Positions 41,159-50,439 of a stretch of DNA of 64,000 nt are shown here, piece by piece. The translations under genes and the position numbers were made by a program. Source of the DNA: Yersinia entomophaga (GTDB taxonomy: Bacteria > Pseudomonadota > Gammaproteobacteria > Enterobacterales > Enterobacteriaceae); contig NZ_CP010029.1 in NCBI RefSeq assembly GCF_001656035.1, positions 1,662,288-1,726,287 on the forward strand. Direction: 5' to 3'. Under the pieces are notes generated by a model that saw only the letters and a list, made by a program, of their open reading frames with translations, did no database searches and had not been told where the DNA came from. Numbering within the stretch: the first letter of the stretch is position 1; each line of letters opens with the position of its first letter.

Positions 41159-43627
41159 TTAAAATTTGTATTCAAATCCACCCTGAATAGTTCGGCCACG
41201 GCTAGCAGAAAATGACAGTGAATCGCCATAATTAACCAGATAAGCACGATTACTGATATTTTCTATTGAAGTACGTAATATCAAATTATTTGTTATTTTA
41301 TAGCTGGCATATAAATCAAACACTATGTATTTCGGCCAGTCAGCGACATAAGCCGTACCTGGATAGCCATAACCATTAAGCACTGATAAATCTTGATACC
41401 CACGGTTATAACGGATTACGGTACCAAAATCTAACAGTTTATTTAATGCTCTTCCCCCCAACGTTAAACTGCCACGATCGCCCGGTAAATAAGCTGATGA
41501 TCCGAATACCGCCCCATGTCTACAGAGAATGAAATCATTAAGATGGTTACCATCGACACCATACATTCCTATCCCTTTTGTATTTTTAACCGATTGAATA
41601 CCGCCCAACCAGGCTGGTTTTGAGCAAGTATCGTTATGACCTATCATTCGGGTATAATTCAGACTGGTATAAAAAAAACCGGCATCGTAACTTAATTGAT
41701 ATTCCAATCCGCGAAAGCGACTTTTAAGTAAATTATTAACGTAAGCAGCATAGGCAAATGATTGGCTTCCGCGCAGAGGTAATGCTCGCTCTAATTCCAA
41801 GTTGATATAGTTCGTCACCCGGGTATCAAAGTAGGCCATTTTTGCGCCAAATTTATCGCCGCTAATGAATAAATCTTCCTGTTGAATATTCAACCCAGAT
41901 TCCCAGGTGCGGGAGCGCTCTATGGCCAGATTAGGATTTGGGAACAAAAAACCCGAACCGTGGGCACTGCCGGTAGCCAGAGTTTCTGTTATACCCGGTG
42001 GCCGCCATGATTGACCGTAGTTGCCAAAAAACTCCAGCCATTGCACTCCTGGCTTCACCCCAATGCCCAAGGTTGGCAATATTTGCTGCTCATGGCGATC
42101 AACATCCCAGGTCATTGTCACAGGGACTTTTTTACAGGTATTTCTTTTTCCCCCGCCATGTTGGGGGTTACATGGGTTTTGCCGTGTATAAGGCATTTTT
42201 GATGTGTATAGCCAGGTATGCCCTTGTAATCGAGAATGTTCGAAACGCAGCCCGCCATCCAGCCGTAACCAGTCATCGTAGTGGTAATCAAACTGAGTGA
42301 AAACGCTAGTCAGACTGCGCTGGCCAGACGGAGTCACACCCTGCATGAGATCTTTGTTCGTGTGGCCGCTGGAACGATCGCTAAACCAATCCATACCATA
42401 TTGAAGGCTCAATAAATGGTTATCCGGCAGCATGAAACGTTGAGTATTTTGTAGCTGGAGACCGCGCGTAGTTAAACGCGTGCGAGTGGTATATTTCCGA
42501 CAGAAAATAGGATCAGAACACAAAGTATTGGTTTTATCATCGGTATCAACGTAATAGGCTTTTGCCTTGGCATCCAACCAGGGTAGATGCTCGGGCTGTA
42601 AGCTGTAATCCAATCCGAAATTCTGCGTTATGACATCGCTAATACTGCTGGTTTTCCAGCCGACGCCGCTTTTATTCGGTGAGTTTTTTACACTTACCAG
42701 AAAGCCGCCGTTAGGGCTGCTTACCTGAGTTTGCAGGTAACTGGCAACCAAACGCTGCTCCGCAGGCAAGTTCCAGCCCACTTTAGCCAGTCGGGTATGC
42801 ATTTGGTAGCCGGAATTGAGCACTTTCATGTGCTTTAACTCATCACCGATTGAGTTTTTCCCCTTATTTCCATATCCAAAACGTAGCTCGCCCAGACTAC
42901 CGATGTTTCCCGGCCAATAATCACCAAAGTTCCGCTCACTTATGGCTATCAATAAATCTCCGGTTTCATGACCAAATGCCAATGTTCCGCCACCTATAAA
43001 TCGGGTACCGTTATCGCCCGTTGTGGCTCGCAGATTACCGCCAAGCTCTTTTCCTGGCTCAAGAAAATCCGCCGCGTTTATCGTATTAAAAGTAGCAATA
43101 CCGCCAATTACGCCGGCGCTACCGATACCGCTGGTCGGCCCTTTTTCAATCACCACATTGCTAAGAATATCCGGATCAATAAACATCACGCCGTTACGTC
43201 CGCCGTGACCACTTTTCATAAAGTTTTGCCGCATACCGTCAATATTCATATTTATACGACCAAAATCTTGAATACCGCGAATATTGACCGATAAAGCAGG
43301 ATCTTGTTGGTCTACGGCAGAATAGACGCCGGCAGTTTGCTCCAATATATCAGCCGCATGGCGGGCAGGACGGTTATCTAATTGTTCTTTAGTTATTTCA
43401 CTAACAGAGCGAGGTTCATCATATATCCAATCGTCAGAATATTGCAGACCGCCACCTTCTATTTTTAGCGGTTCTAATACCACATTATTATCATCTATCT
43501 TTGAAGAGGGGATATTAACATCAAGCTGTTCCGAGTAACTTTTATCACTAAATAAATAAAAAATAAAAAAAAGAATGATACTGATTAAACCATTAGGCTT
43601 AATTTTATTCACATAATTATTATGCAT
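41159..43627 (-). CDS. hasR: HasR, TonB-dependent hemophore/haem receptor
   Basis: HasR (822 aa) binds HasA and transports haem through the outer membrane. A signal-like hydrophobic segment (LISIILFFIFYLFS) is followed by a plug domain (SEITKEQLDNRPARHAADIL, INMNIDGMRQNFMKSGHGGR, VVIEKGPTSGIGSAGVIGG) and a 22-strand barrel ending GRTIQGGFEYKF. The plug starts about 55 residues after the start codon, so the extra N-terminal signalling domain of Serratia HasR (about 899 aa, paired with HasI/HasS) is absent; no sigma or anti-sigma genes lie nearby. Control is probably by Fur alone. It is the first gene of the operon, 96 bp before hasA. Confidence 0.93.
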   Translation of the reverse strand: MHNNYVNKIKPNGLISIILFFIFYLFSDKSYSEQLDVNIPSSKIDDNNVVLEPLKIEGGGLQYSDDWIYDEPRSVSEITKEQLDNRPARHAADILEQTAGVYSAVDQQDPALSVNIRGIQDFGRINMNIDGMRQNFMKSGHGGRNGVMFIDPDILSNVVIEKGPTSGIGSAGVIGGIATFNTINAADFLEPGKELGGNLRATTGDNGTRFIGGGTLAFGHETGDLLIAISERNFGDYWPGNIGSLGELRFGYGNKGKNSIGDELKHMKVLNSGYQMHTRLAKVGWNLPAEQRLVASYLQTQVSSPNGGFLVSVKNSPNKSGVGWKTSSISDVITQNFGLDYSLQPEHLPWLDAKAKAYYVDTDDKTNTLCSDPIFCRKYTTRTRLTTRGLQLQNTQRFMLPDNHLLSLQYGMDWFSDRSSGHTNKDLMQGVTPSGQRSLTSVFTQFDYHYDDWLRLDGGLRFEHSRLQGHTWLYTSKMPYTRQNPCNPQHGGGKRNTCKKVPVTMTWDVDRHEQQILPTLGIGVKPGVQWLEFFGNYGQSWRPPGITETLATGSAHGSGFLFPNPNLAIERSRTWESGLNIQQEDLFISGDKFGAKMAYFDTRVTNYINLELERALPLRGSQSFAYAAYVNNLLKSRFRGLEYQLSYDAGFFYTSLNYTRMIGHNDTCSKPAWLGGIQSVKNTKGIGMYGVDGNHLNDFILCRHGAVFGSSAYLPGDRGSLTLGGRALNKLLDFGTVIRYNRGYQDLSVLNGYGYPGTAYVADWPKYIVFDLYASYKITNNLILRTSIENISNRAYLVNYGDSLSFSASRGRTIQGGFEYKF

Positions 43628-43739
43628 ATTTTTGCTTCATCCTTGGAAAAATAATGCGACAGCCAACTTAGTTATTTCACTAAATCAACAGTTTAAAAAT
43701 AAAGTCTTACATTAGCGCTTTATTTATATTTCAACAATT

Positions 43740-43758
43740 GAGAATGATTATCATAATC
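43740..43758. promoter_or_regulatory. Fur box of the hasRADEB operon
   Basis: GAGAATGATTATCATAATC matches 17 of 19 positions of the Fur consensus GATAATGATTATCATTATC. It lies 113 bp upstream of the hasR start codon. Iron-loaded Fur bound here would cover the promoter and repress the whole haem-acquisition operon. Confidence 0.9.
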
Positions 43759-43971
43759 ACTTAATGAAATAAACTCAACTTCCTACAGGAAGAAATAAAG
43801 AAATAGCGCCAATGAATGACAGTAAATGTGAATACTCGCCCTAATGCTAAAGGAATGAATGGTTAATTATCGCAGATGAACCCAATATATTAATTAAAGG
43901 GATGTTTAATTACGACTGACAGTTAGCCTATAGCTAACATATTCACAGGGAAGGGAATATTTGGCAATAAA

Positions 43972-43995
43972 GCGGATGGTAAGCGTGCCATCCGC
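43972..43995 (-). terminator. Terminator of the argCBGH operon
   Basis: GCGGATGG, an 8-base loop and CCATCCGC form a perfect hairpin on the minus strand followed by TTTATT, 18 bp after the argH stop. Confidence 0.8.
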
Positions 43996-44012
43996 AATGC
44001 GTAAGGAATTAA

Positions 44013-45386
44013 TTAAAACAAACGCTCTTTAGCTTCAGCAATGGCTGATGCCACCTGCAGTGGCGATACGCCGCCCTTGGCCACACGTTTATCCAGACAG
44101 GATTGTAAAGCCAGTATTGGGTACACGTCGTCGCTAATAATGGCGCTGAATTTTCGCAAATCCTGCAACGGCAACGCTTCCAGTGCTTTACCCTGACGAA
44201 TGGCTTCAACCACCGCTTCGCCGACAATATGATGCGCTTCACGGAAAGGCACGCCTTTCGCTACCAGATAATCCGCCAATTCGGTCGCATTCGCATAACC
44301 CTGCTCGGCAGCTTCTTTGCAACGCGGACGTTTCACCTGAATACCATCCAATACCAGCGCCGCCATATGCAGGCAATCCAGCCAGGTATCCAATGCGTCA
44401 AACAGCCCTTCTTTATCTTCCTGCATATCTTTGTTGTAAGCCAAAGGCAGGCCTTTCAATGTCATCATCATCCCGGTCAATGCGCCTTGTACACGGCCAC
44501 ATTTACCCCGAATCAGTTCCAACGCATCCGGGTTTTTCTTCTGCGGCATCAGGGAAGAGCCTGAAGTGACGCGGTCAGATAAATCGACAAAGGCCGCTTC
44601 GCCACTGTTGAAGAAAATCAAATCTTCGGCAAAACGAGAGAGATGAACCATACCAATGCTGGCATTTGACAGTAATTCCAGCACATGGTCGCGATCGGAA
44701 ACACTATCCAGACTGTTGCGGGTCGCAGAAGCAAAACCCAGCCAATCGGCCAGCTGTTCGCGATCGATGGCGTAAGCTGTTCCCGCCAGCGCTCCACAGC
44801 CCAATGGGCTCACGTCCAAACGCTTTAAAGTGTCTTGCAACCGACTTTCATCACGAGCCAGCATTTCGCTATAAGCCAAACACCAGTGAGCAAAGGTCAC
44901 CGGCTGAGCGCGTTGCAGATGGGTATAACCCGGCATGACCGCGTCCTGATTGGCTTCCGCAGTGATAACCAACGCCTGTTGCAGCTGGCGTACCGCCGAT
45001 TGCAGCTCCGTCACTTGGAATTTGCACCATAGTTTTAAATCGGTAGCGACCTGATCGTTACGGCTACGTCCGGTATGCAGCTTTTTACCTAAATCGCCGA
45101 CTTTGGCAATCAGTTTGGTTTCTACCCAGCTATGAATATCTTCCGCATCGCTGGTCAGAATGGCTTGTGGATCGGCCTGAACCTCTTCCAATAATACGGT
45201 CAACGCCTGTTCGAGTTGTAATTGCTCTTCGGCGCTCAACACGCCTACGGTAACCAGCGCTTTTGACCAGGCAACAGAGCCGAAAATATCCTGTTCTGCC
45301 AATCGGTAATCAAACCGCAGAGAATCGTTAAATTGCTTAAACCGCTGATCTGCTGCCTGACTGAACCGTCCGCCCCACAATGCCAT
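44013..45386 (-). CDS. argH: ArgH, argininosuccinate lyase
   Basis: ArgH splits argininosuccinate into arginine and fumarate. The 457-residue product equals the E. coli enzyme and belongs to the fumarase/aspartase superfamily, with [18 protein letters not shown] near 110, TPGYTHLQ-like [13 protein letters not shown] near 155 and the signature [20 protein letters not shown] near 277. The start [13 protein letters not shown] follows AAGGAA. It is the last gene of argCBGH. Confidence 0.97.
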   Translation of the reverse strand: MALWGGRFSQAADQRFKQFNDSLRFDYRLAEQDIFGSVAWSKALVTVGVLSAEEQLQLEQALTVLLEEVQADPQAILTSDAEDIHSWVETKLIAKVGDLGKKLHTGRSRNDQVATDLKLWCKFQVTELQSAVRQLQQALVITAEANQDAVMPGYTHLQRAQPVTFAHWCLAYSEMLARDESRLQDTLKRLDVSPLGCGALAGTAYAIDREQLADWLGFASATRNSLDSVSDRDHVLELLSNASIGMVHLSRFAEDLIFFNSGEAAFVDLSDRVTSGSSLMPQKKNPDALELIRGKCGRVQGALTGMMMTLKGLPLAYNKDMQEDKEGLFDALDTWLDCLHMAALVLDGIQVKRPRCKEAAEQGYANATELADYLVAKGVPFREAHHIVGEAVVEAIRQGKALEALPLQDLRKFSAIISDDVYPILALQSCLDKRVAKGGVSPLQVASAIAEAKERLF

Positions 45387-45487
45387 AACTTGATTTCCTT
45401 AAACTGATAAACCGATAATCCTGATAAACGATGCTAAAACAGTGAGATGCGAGCGCAAGCAGAGCTGCACTCGCAAAGGTCACCGCA

Positions 45488-46702
45488 TTACTTCTTCGCG
45501 TTCAGCGCACGAATACGGGAAGACAGCGAGAACAGACGGATAAAGCCGCCGGCGTGGCTGTGATCGTAAACTTCATCTTCACCGAAAGTAGCAAACTCTT
45601 CGGAATACAGGCTGTTAGAAGACGTTTTCTGAATTGCAGTCACCTGACCTTTATACAGTTTTAGAACCACTTCACCGTTAACTTCCTGCGCCAATACTTC
45701 GGCCGCAGCCTGCAAGGATTGACGCAATGGGGCGAACCAACGGCCATCGTAAACCACGTAGGACATTTCCAGACCTAACTGCTCACGCCATTTAAAGCTA
45801 TCGCGATCCAGCACCAGTTGCTCAACGCCACGCAGCGCAGCCATCATGATGGTGCCCCCCGGCGTTTCGTAACAGCCACGGGATTTAATGCCAACCAGAC
45901 GGTTTTCCACGATATCGATACGGCCAATACCGTGTTTAGCGCCCAGCGTATTCAATGCATCCAGACATTGGAACGGGCTCATCGCTTTGCCATTAACCGC
46001 AACCACTTTGCCTTTTTCAACGGCAACGGTGACCAGCTCAGGTTCGTCCGGCGCGTCTTCTGGCGCTACGGTCCAAACCCAGCAATCTTTGTTTGAAGCA
46101 TTAGCCGGGCTTTCCAACACGCCGCCTTCAGTAGAGATATGCCACGCATTCTCGTCACGGCTATAGATTTTTTCCAAGGATGCCGTAGTCGGAATATCAC
46201 GCTCTTTCAGGTAATCCAGCAGCGCTTCACGGGAACGCAGATCCCACTCACGCCAAGGCGCAACCACTTTCAGTTGTGGCGCCAGCGCGGTATAGGTGCT
46301 TTCGAAACGCACCTGATCGTTACCTTTACCGGTCGCACCGTGGGCTACCGCATCAGCACCCAGTTTCAACGCTAGCTCAACCTGCGCTTTAGCAATTAAC
46401 GGACGCGCCATTGAAGTGCCCAGCAGGTAAGTACCTTCGTACAGAGCGCCCGTTTGCAGCACTGGATACACGTAATCTTTGATAAATTCTTCACGCAGGT
46501 CAGCCACATAGCAGGCTGAGGCACCCGTTCGCAGCGCTTTTTGTTCAATCCCTTCCAGATCGGCACGTTCCTGCCCGATATCCGCAACGAAGGCGATCAC
46601 TTCGCAGTTATCATAGTTTTCTTTCAGCCATGGAATGATTGCCGAAGTATCTAAGCCGCCGGAATAAGCCAGAACAATTTTGCTGATGCCTTTAGTTTGC
46701 AT
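45488..46702 (-). CDS. argG: ArgG, argininosuccinate synthase (short type)
   Basis: ArgG joins citrulline and aspartate with ATP. The 404-residue product is the common bacterial short type ([46 protein letters not shown]), distinct from the 447-residue E. coli ArgG, which is encoded elsewhere on that chromosome. In-frame starts exist at 46759 and 46708, but 46702 (MQTKGISK) is the one with proper spacing from AAGGAA. Its position inside argCBGH makes the complete late pathway one operon under ArgR. Confidence 0.94.
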   Translation of the reverse strand: MQTKGISKIVLAYSGGLDTSAIIPWLKENYDNCEVIAFVADIGQERADLEGIEQKALRTGASACYVADLREEFIKDYVYPVLQTGALYEGTYLLGTSMARPLIAKAQVELALKLGADAVAHGATGKGNDQVRFESTYTALAPQLKVVAPWREWDLRSREALLDYLKERDIPTTASLEKIYSRDENAWHISTEGGVLESPANASNKDCWVWTVAPEDAPDEPELVTVAVEKGKVVAVNGKAMSPFQCLDALNTLGAKHGIGRIDIVENRLVGIKSRGCYETPGGTIMMAALRGVEQLVLDRDSFKWREQLGLEMSYVVYDGRWFAPLRQSLQAAAEVLAQEVNGEVVLKLYKGQVTAIQKTSSNSLYSEEFATFGEDEVYDHSHAGGFIRLFSLSSRIRALNAKK

Positions 46703-46773
46703 TTTCATTTCCTTGAATCTCAATTCAGATAAAACAATAGAAGAAGAATCTGTAATCACCGGAGCGACGAGGC

Positions 46774-47550
46774 TCAGGCCAGAATACGTGTACCTATCGG
46801 TACCCCGTTAAACAGAGCAGGAAGCTGGTCAGCATGACGCCAGCTGGCAATATCCACCGGACGCCCCAGTGAACGGGCTGCATCCAACGCCGCGTTCACT
46901 TTCACCACCATACCATCAGTAATAATGCCCTGAGCAATCAGTTGCTCTGCTTTTTGCGCCGTCATTTCGGCAATGCGTTGCCCTTTGCCATCCAGAATGC
47001 CGCTAACATCAGACAACAGGATTAAATCCGCGCCTAAGGTTGCCGCCAGCGCGGTTGCCGCCTGATCCGCATTCACATTCATTAGCTCGCCAGAGGCGGT
47101 AATGCCGATAGAACTAATGATCGGCATGTAGTTAGCAGCCAGTAGGGTTTGTACTAACGTCGGTGAACCCGGTTGAGCACCTCCAACGTGACCCAACTCC
47201 GCATCTAGCGGCGTTACTGTGACCGTATTACCATCGCCCAAACACAGGCCAACGGCGGCGATATGATGTTTCACCGCCCAGGCTAACAGGGTTTTATTGG
47301 CAGTCCCCGCCAGTGCACCGGTGATGATGTCGATCTGGTCGGCCGGCGTCACCCGCAGGCCATTTTTCTTCACGACAGGCAGAGCCAGTTTTTTCATCAA
47401 GTCGTCTACCAGACAGCCGCCGCCATGCATAATGACCAGCGGACGCTGATGCTTTTCGCGGTAGATCACCAAGGCATTAAACAGGCGCTCCAACGCCTCT
47501 TCGCTGTCCAATAACACCCCACCTAATTTAATGACTAACGGATTCATCAT
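46774..47550 (-). CDS. argB: ArgB, N-acetylglutamate kinase
   Basis: ArgB phosphorylates N-acetylglutamate in the second step of arginine synthesis. The 258-residue product matches E. coli in length: [71 protein letters not shown] and [12 protein letters not shown]. Two consecutive ATG codons (47550, 47547) are both possible; E. coli uses the form with one Met before NPL. It lies between argC and argG in the operon. Confidence 0.97.
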   Translation of the reverse strand: MMNPLVIKLGGVLLDSEEALERLFNALVIYREKHQRPLVIMHGGGCLVDDLMKKLALPVVKKNGLRVTPADQIDIITGALAGTANKTLLAWAVKHHIAAVGLCLGDGNTVTVTPLDAELGHVGGAQPGSPTLVQTLLAANYMPIISSIGITASGELMNVNADQAATALAATLGADLILLSDVSGILDGKGQRIAEMTAQKAEQLIAQGIITDGMVVKVNAALDAARSLGRPVDIASWRHADQLPALFNGVPIGTRILA

Positions 47551-47629
47551 GGTCTGCGCCTCAATTGCGTCTTGAAAATATAGGGGTGAGCGAGAATACG
47601 TTGCGGGAGAATTTCGCTACCGTCCCTGA

Positions 47630-48634
47630 TTAAAGCAAAGCCTGAGTTTCCGGGAAACCAAAGCGTATATTCATGCACTGAACAGCCTGAGCTGCCGCGC
47701 CTTTCAGTAAGTTATCTTCCGTCGCGACCACAATCAGATGTTCGCCCTGAACCGAAAAGCCGATATCGCAAAACGGTAACCCAACCACGGCTTTCAGTGC
47801 GGGAACGCCCTGCTGATACAAACGCACCAGAGGTTTATCCTGATAGGCGTTGTGATAGGCCTCGGCGATATCCTGTGCGGTGACGCCAGCGTTTAGGCGA
47901 CAGGTAATGGTAGCCAGAATGCCGCGGGCAAAATTCCCCAGATGCGGAGTGAAAATGACCGGCGTACCCAAATGAGCCACAATTTCAGGCTGATGACGAT
48001 GAGTAAACAAGCCGTAAGGCTGCAAACTGACTTCGCAGAAGCTGTTGCCGACGCTGGCTTTACGCCCCGCGCCGCTCACGCCGCTTACTGCATTAATCAC
48101 TGGCCACTGTTCCTGATTTAGCAAACCGTTTTCTACCAGAGGCTTTAACGCCAACTGGGATGCCGTGGGATAACAACCCGGCACGGCAATCAACTGAGCT
48201 TGTTTAATTTTATCCGCCTGCCATTCCGCCAGGCCGTAAACTGCCTGCTCCAGCCATTCGGCATGCTGATGTTCAAAACCGTAATAAGTGGTATAAAAAT
48301 CAGGGTCCTGTACGCGATACGCACCGGACAAATCGAATACTACGCAGCCCGCCGCTAGAAATTGCGGAGCCAAATCGTGGCTAACTTCATGAGCGGTTGC
48401 CAGAAACACCACATCCACGTTTTTCGCAGCTTGAGCCACATCAACCAAGGGTTGCAGCGGTAAATCGATGATGCCTTTTAACTGCGGGTGCAGATCGGAA
48501 AGCAATTTTCCTGCATCTGCACTTTGCGCTGAAACCGTTAAACCGGTTATGTTCATATGTGGGTGACGATTCAGGTAAGCCGTAAGTTCAGCTCCGGCAT
48601 AACCGCTGGCACCAACAATCAGCGTATTCAACAT
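47630..48634 (-). CDS. argC: ArgC, N-acetyl-gamma-glutamyl-phosphate reductase
   Basis: ArgC reduces the acyl phosphate made by ArgB with NADPH. The product has 334 residues, as in E. coli. The nucleotide-binding start is [20 protein letters not shown], and the catalytic cysteine lies in [16 protein letters not shown] near 154, with SGVSGAGRK after it. It is the first gene of argCBGH, divergent from argE. Confidence 0.97.
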   Translation of the reverse strand: MLNTLIVGASGYAGAELTAYLNRHPHMNITGLTVSAQSADAGKLLSDLHPQLKGIIDLPLQPLVDVAQAAKNVDVVFLATAHEVSHDLAPQFLAAGCVVFDLSGAYRVQDPDFYTTYYGFEHQHAEWLEQAVYGLAEWQADKIKQAQLIAVPGCYPTASQLALKPLVENGLLNQEQWPVINAVSGVSGAGRKASVGNSFCEVSLQPYGLFTHRHQPEIVAHLGTPVIFTPHLGNFARGILATITCRLNAGVTAQDIAEAYHNAYQDKPLVRLYQQGVPALKAVVGLPFCDIGFSVQGEHLIVVATEDNLLKGAAAQAVQCMNIRFGFPETQALL

Positions 48635-48795
48635 GGATTCAGTTCACCTTCTGACTAACTGTACATAAGTACGCAAAACGAGTTGCAGGGTTTATCAGCA
48701 AGTTTTTACTGTTTCCCTACGCGATTGAGCATTGACATTTTCGTAAATTCAAGGGCGTTTCTGGTTCCCTTACGCTCATGCTTGCTGTATTTTCA

Positions 48796-48834
48796 TTCAA
48801 ATAGTTATTCACAATAACTGCATGAATATTGATA
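48796..48834. promoter_or_regulatory. Tandem ARG boxes (ArgR operator) between argC and argE
   Basis: Two 18-bp segments, 48796-48813 and 48817-48834, are separated by exactly 3 bp, the spacing of paired ARG boxes. The first contains CAAAT-AGTT-ATTCA and the second TGCAT-GAAT-ATTGA, against the core TGAAT-N4-ATTCA (8 of 10 core matches each). They lie in the 225-bp divergent promoter region, so arginine-bound ArgR can repress argE and argCBGH together. Confidence 0.75.
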
Positions 48835-48859
48835 CTACCCTAACCAAAGGCTGTCAACA

Positions 48860-50011
48860 GTGAAGATGAAATTACCTCCATTTATTGAGCTGTACCGGGC
48901 GTTAATCGCAACGCCCTCTATTAGCGCAACCGATAGCGCTCTGGATCAAAGTAATGAAGCGTTAATCAACTTGTTGGCCGAATGGTTTAGCGAACTAGGT
49001 TTTCGCGTGGAAATCCAACCAGTGCCGGAATCCCGCAACAAATTCAACCTGCTGGCCAGCATTGGTGAAGGCAGCGGCGGGCTGCTGCTGGCGGGTCATA
49101 CCGATACAGTACCTTACGATGAAGGCCGCTGGACGCGCGATCCGTTCACTTTGAGCGAACATGACAACAAGCTGTACGGTTTAGGTACTGCGGATATGAA
49201 AGGCTTCTTTGCCTTTATTCTGGATGCGGTGCGCGATATCGACGCCAGTAAACTGACCAAACCGCTGTATATTCTGGCTACCGCGGATGAAGAAACGACT
49301 ATGGCCGGAGCGCGTTATTTTGCGGCTTCCACCCAACTACGCCCCGATTTTGCCATTATCGGCGAGCCAACCTCGCTGAAACCGGTGCGTGCCCATAAAG
49401 GCCATATTTCTAGCGCTATTCGCATCGTGGGTCAGTCCGGTCACTCCAGCGATCCGGCGCGCGGCGTCAACGCCATAGATCTGATGCATGAATCCATCAC
49501 CCATTTGATGGCGCTACGCAACACATTGCAGGAGCGTTACAACAATCCGGCCTTCAATATTCCCTATCCCACCATGAACTTTGGCCACATCTCCGGCGGT
49601 GACGCGGCAAACCGTATTTGTGCCTGCTGTGAATTACATATGGATATTCGCCCGCTACCGGGGCTGACGTTGAGCGATTTAAGCGAATTGATGAATGAAG
49701 CGCTGGCACCGGTGAGCCAACGCTGGCCGGGTCGCTTGACCATCGACGAGCTACACCCGCCGATTCCGGGTTACGAATGCCCAACCGATCACGCTATGGT
49801 GGCGGTGATTGAGAAACTGCTGGGCAGCCGTACCGAGGTGGTGAATTACTGCACCGAAGCACCGTTTATTCAGCAGGTATGCCCTACACTGGTGCTTGGC
49901 CCTGGCTCGATTAATCAGGCACATCAGCCAGATGAATATATAGACACCGCTTTTATTGAACCGACCCGCGAGCTGATTTCCCAGTTGGTCGATCACTTCT
50001 GCCAGCAGTAA
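48860..50011 (+). CDS. argE: ArgE, acetylornithine deacetylase
   Basis: ArgE hydrolyses N-acetylornithine to ornithine. The 383-residue product (E. coli 383) is an M20 metallopeptidase: [17 protein letters not shown] near 75, [13 protein letters not shown] near 112, [14 protein letters not shown] near 142 and [13 protein letters not shown] near 175. The start is the GTG at 48860, which reproduces the E. coli length and N-terminus; the ATG two codons later is possible. It is divergent from argCBGH and shares its operator. Confidence 0.96.
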   Translation: MKMKLPPFIELYRALIATPSISATDSALDQSNEALINLLAEWFSELGFRVEIQPVPESRNKFNLLASIGEGSGGLLLAGHTDTVPYDEGRWTRDPFTLSEHDNKLYGLGTADMKGFFAFILDAVRDIDASKLTKPLYILATADEETTMAGARYFAASTQLRPDFAIIGEPTSLKPVRAHKGHISSAIRIVGQSGHSSDPARGVNAIDLMHESITHLMALRNTLQERYNNPAFNIPYPTMNFGHISGGDAANRICACCELHMDIRPLPGLTLSDLSELMNEALAPVSQRWPGRLTIDELHPPIPGYECPTDHAMVAVIEKLLGSRTEVVNYCTEAPFIQQVCPTLVLGPGSINQAHQPDEYIDTAFIEPTRELISQLVDHFCQQ

Positions 50012-50439
50012 GCAAGCTACCCGAACGCATGTGTTATCGGGTAAGCACGTGTTATCAGATAAAAAAGTGGATGGGAGATCGCTACCCATCCACAGATAGC
50101 CCATTTCGATCAATATCGATGATTAGCCAGACTGATAACCTGCGACCAGTAATTAAATTTCAGAAATACCCCCAATTTTGATGTTTTTTTGCTAAAAATA
50201 GTGTCAATTGGGTTATTGGAATTGAACGCGGCGAGATTCGTAATCAGTCTCAGCCTCTTGGGTGAAATTAATTTACAAAAAGAAACCATAAAAGGTTATA
50301 CCTCTAATTATGAGGGTTATAGGCAAGCGGCCAACAAACGCATCCGATGAGCTTACTCTGGTCAGCCATTCACATGAGCGAGCGTAACCAACATGTCTGT
50401 AACCTCAAATACGCAGGGTATATATGGGTCAGGGGTCAT
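50012..50439. other. Intergenic region between argE and ppc
   Basis: This 428-bp AT-rich region holds a hairpin at 50067-50093 and, further right, the ppc promoter region and its strong AGGGG ribosome site at 50431-50435. An in-frame ATG at 50347 extends the ppc frame but is not used by the family. A perfect TTGACA occurs on the minus strand at 50202-50207 without a good -10. I see no protein gene. Confidence 0.55.
50061..50093 (-). terminator. Hairpin with T tract on the minus strand, downstream of argE
   Basis: GTGGATGGG (50067-50075) and CCCATCCAC (50085-50093) form a perfect 9-bp stem. The six-T run needed for termination is on the minus strand (50061-50066), not on the argE strand. It may stop a leftward transcript before argE, or act as a 3' stabilising hairpin on argE mRNA. 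Confidence 0.7.

Larger units (their letters stand above)
43628..44012. other. Intergenic region between hasR and argH
   Basis: This 385-bp AT-rich region holds the has promoter with its Fur box at 43740-43758 and the argH terminator at 43972-43995. A possible -10 element TATAAA on the minus strand (43723-43728) would place the -35 inside the Fur box. Between about 43760 and 43970 I see no gene or other site. Confidence 0.6.
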
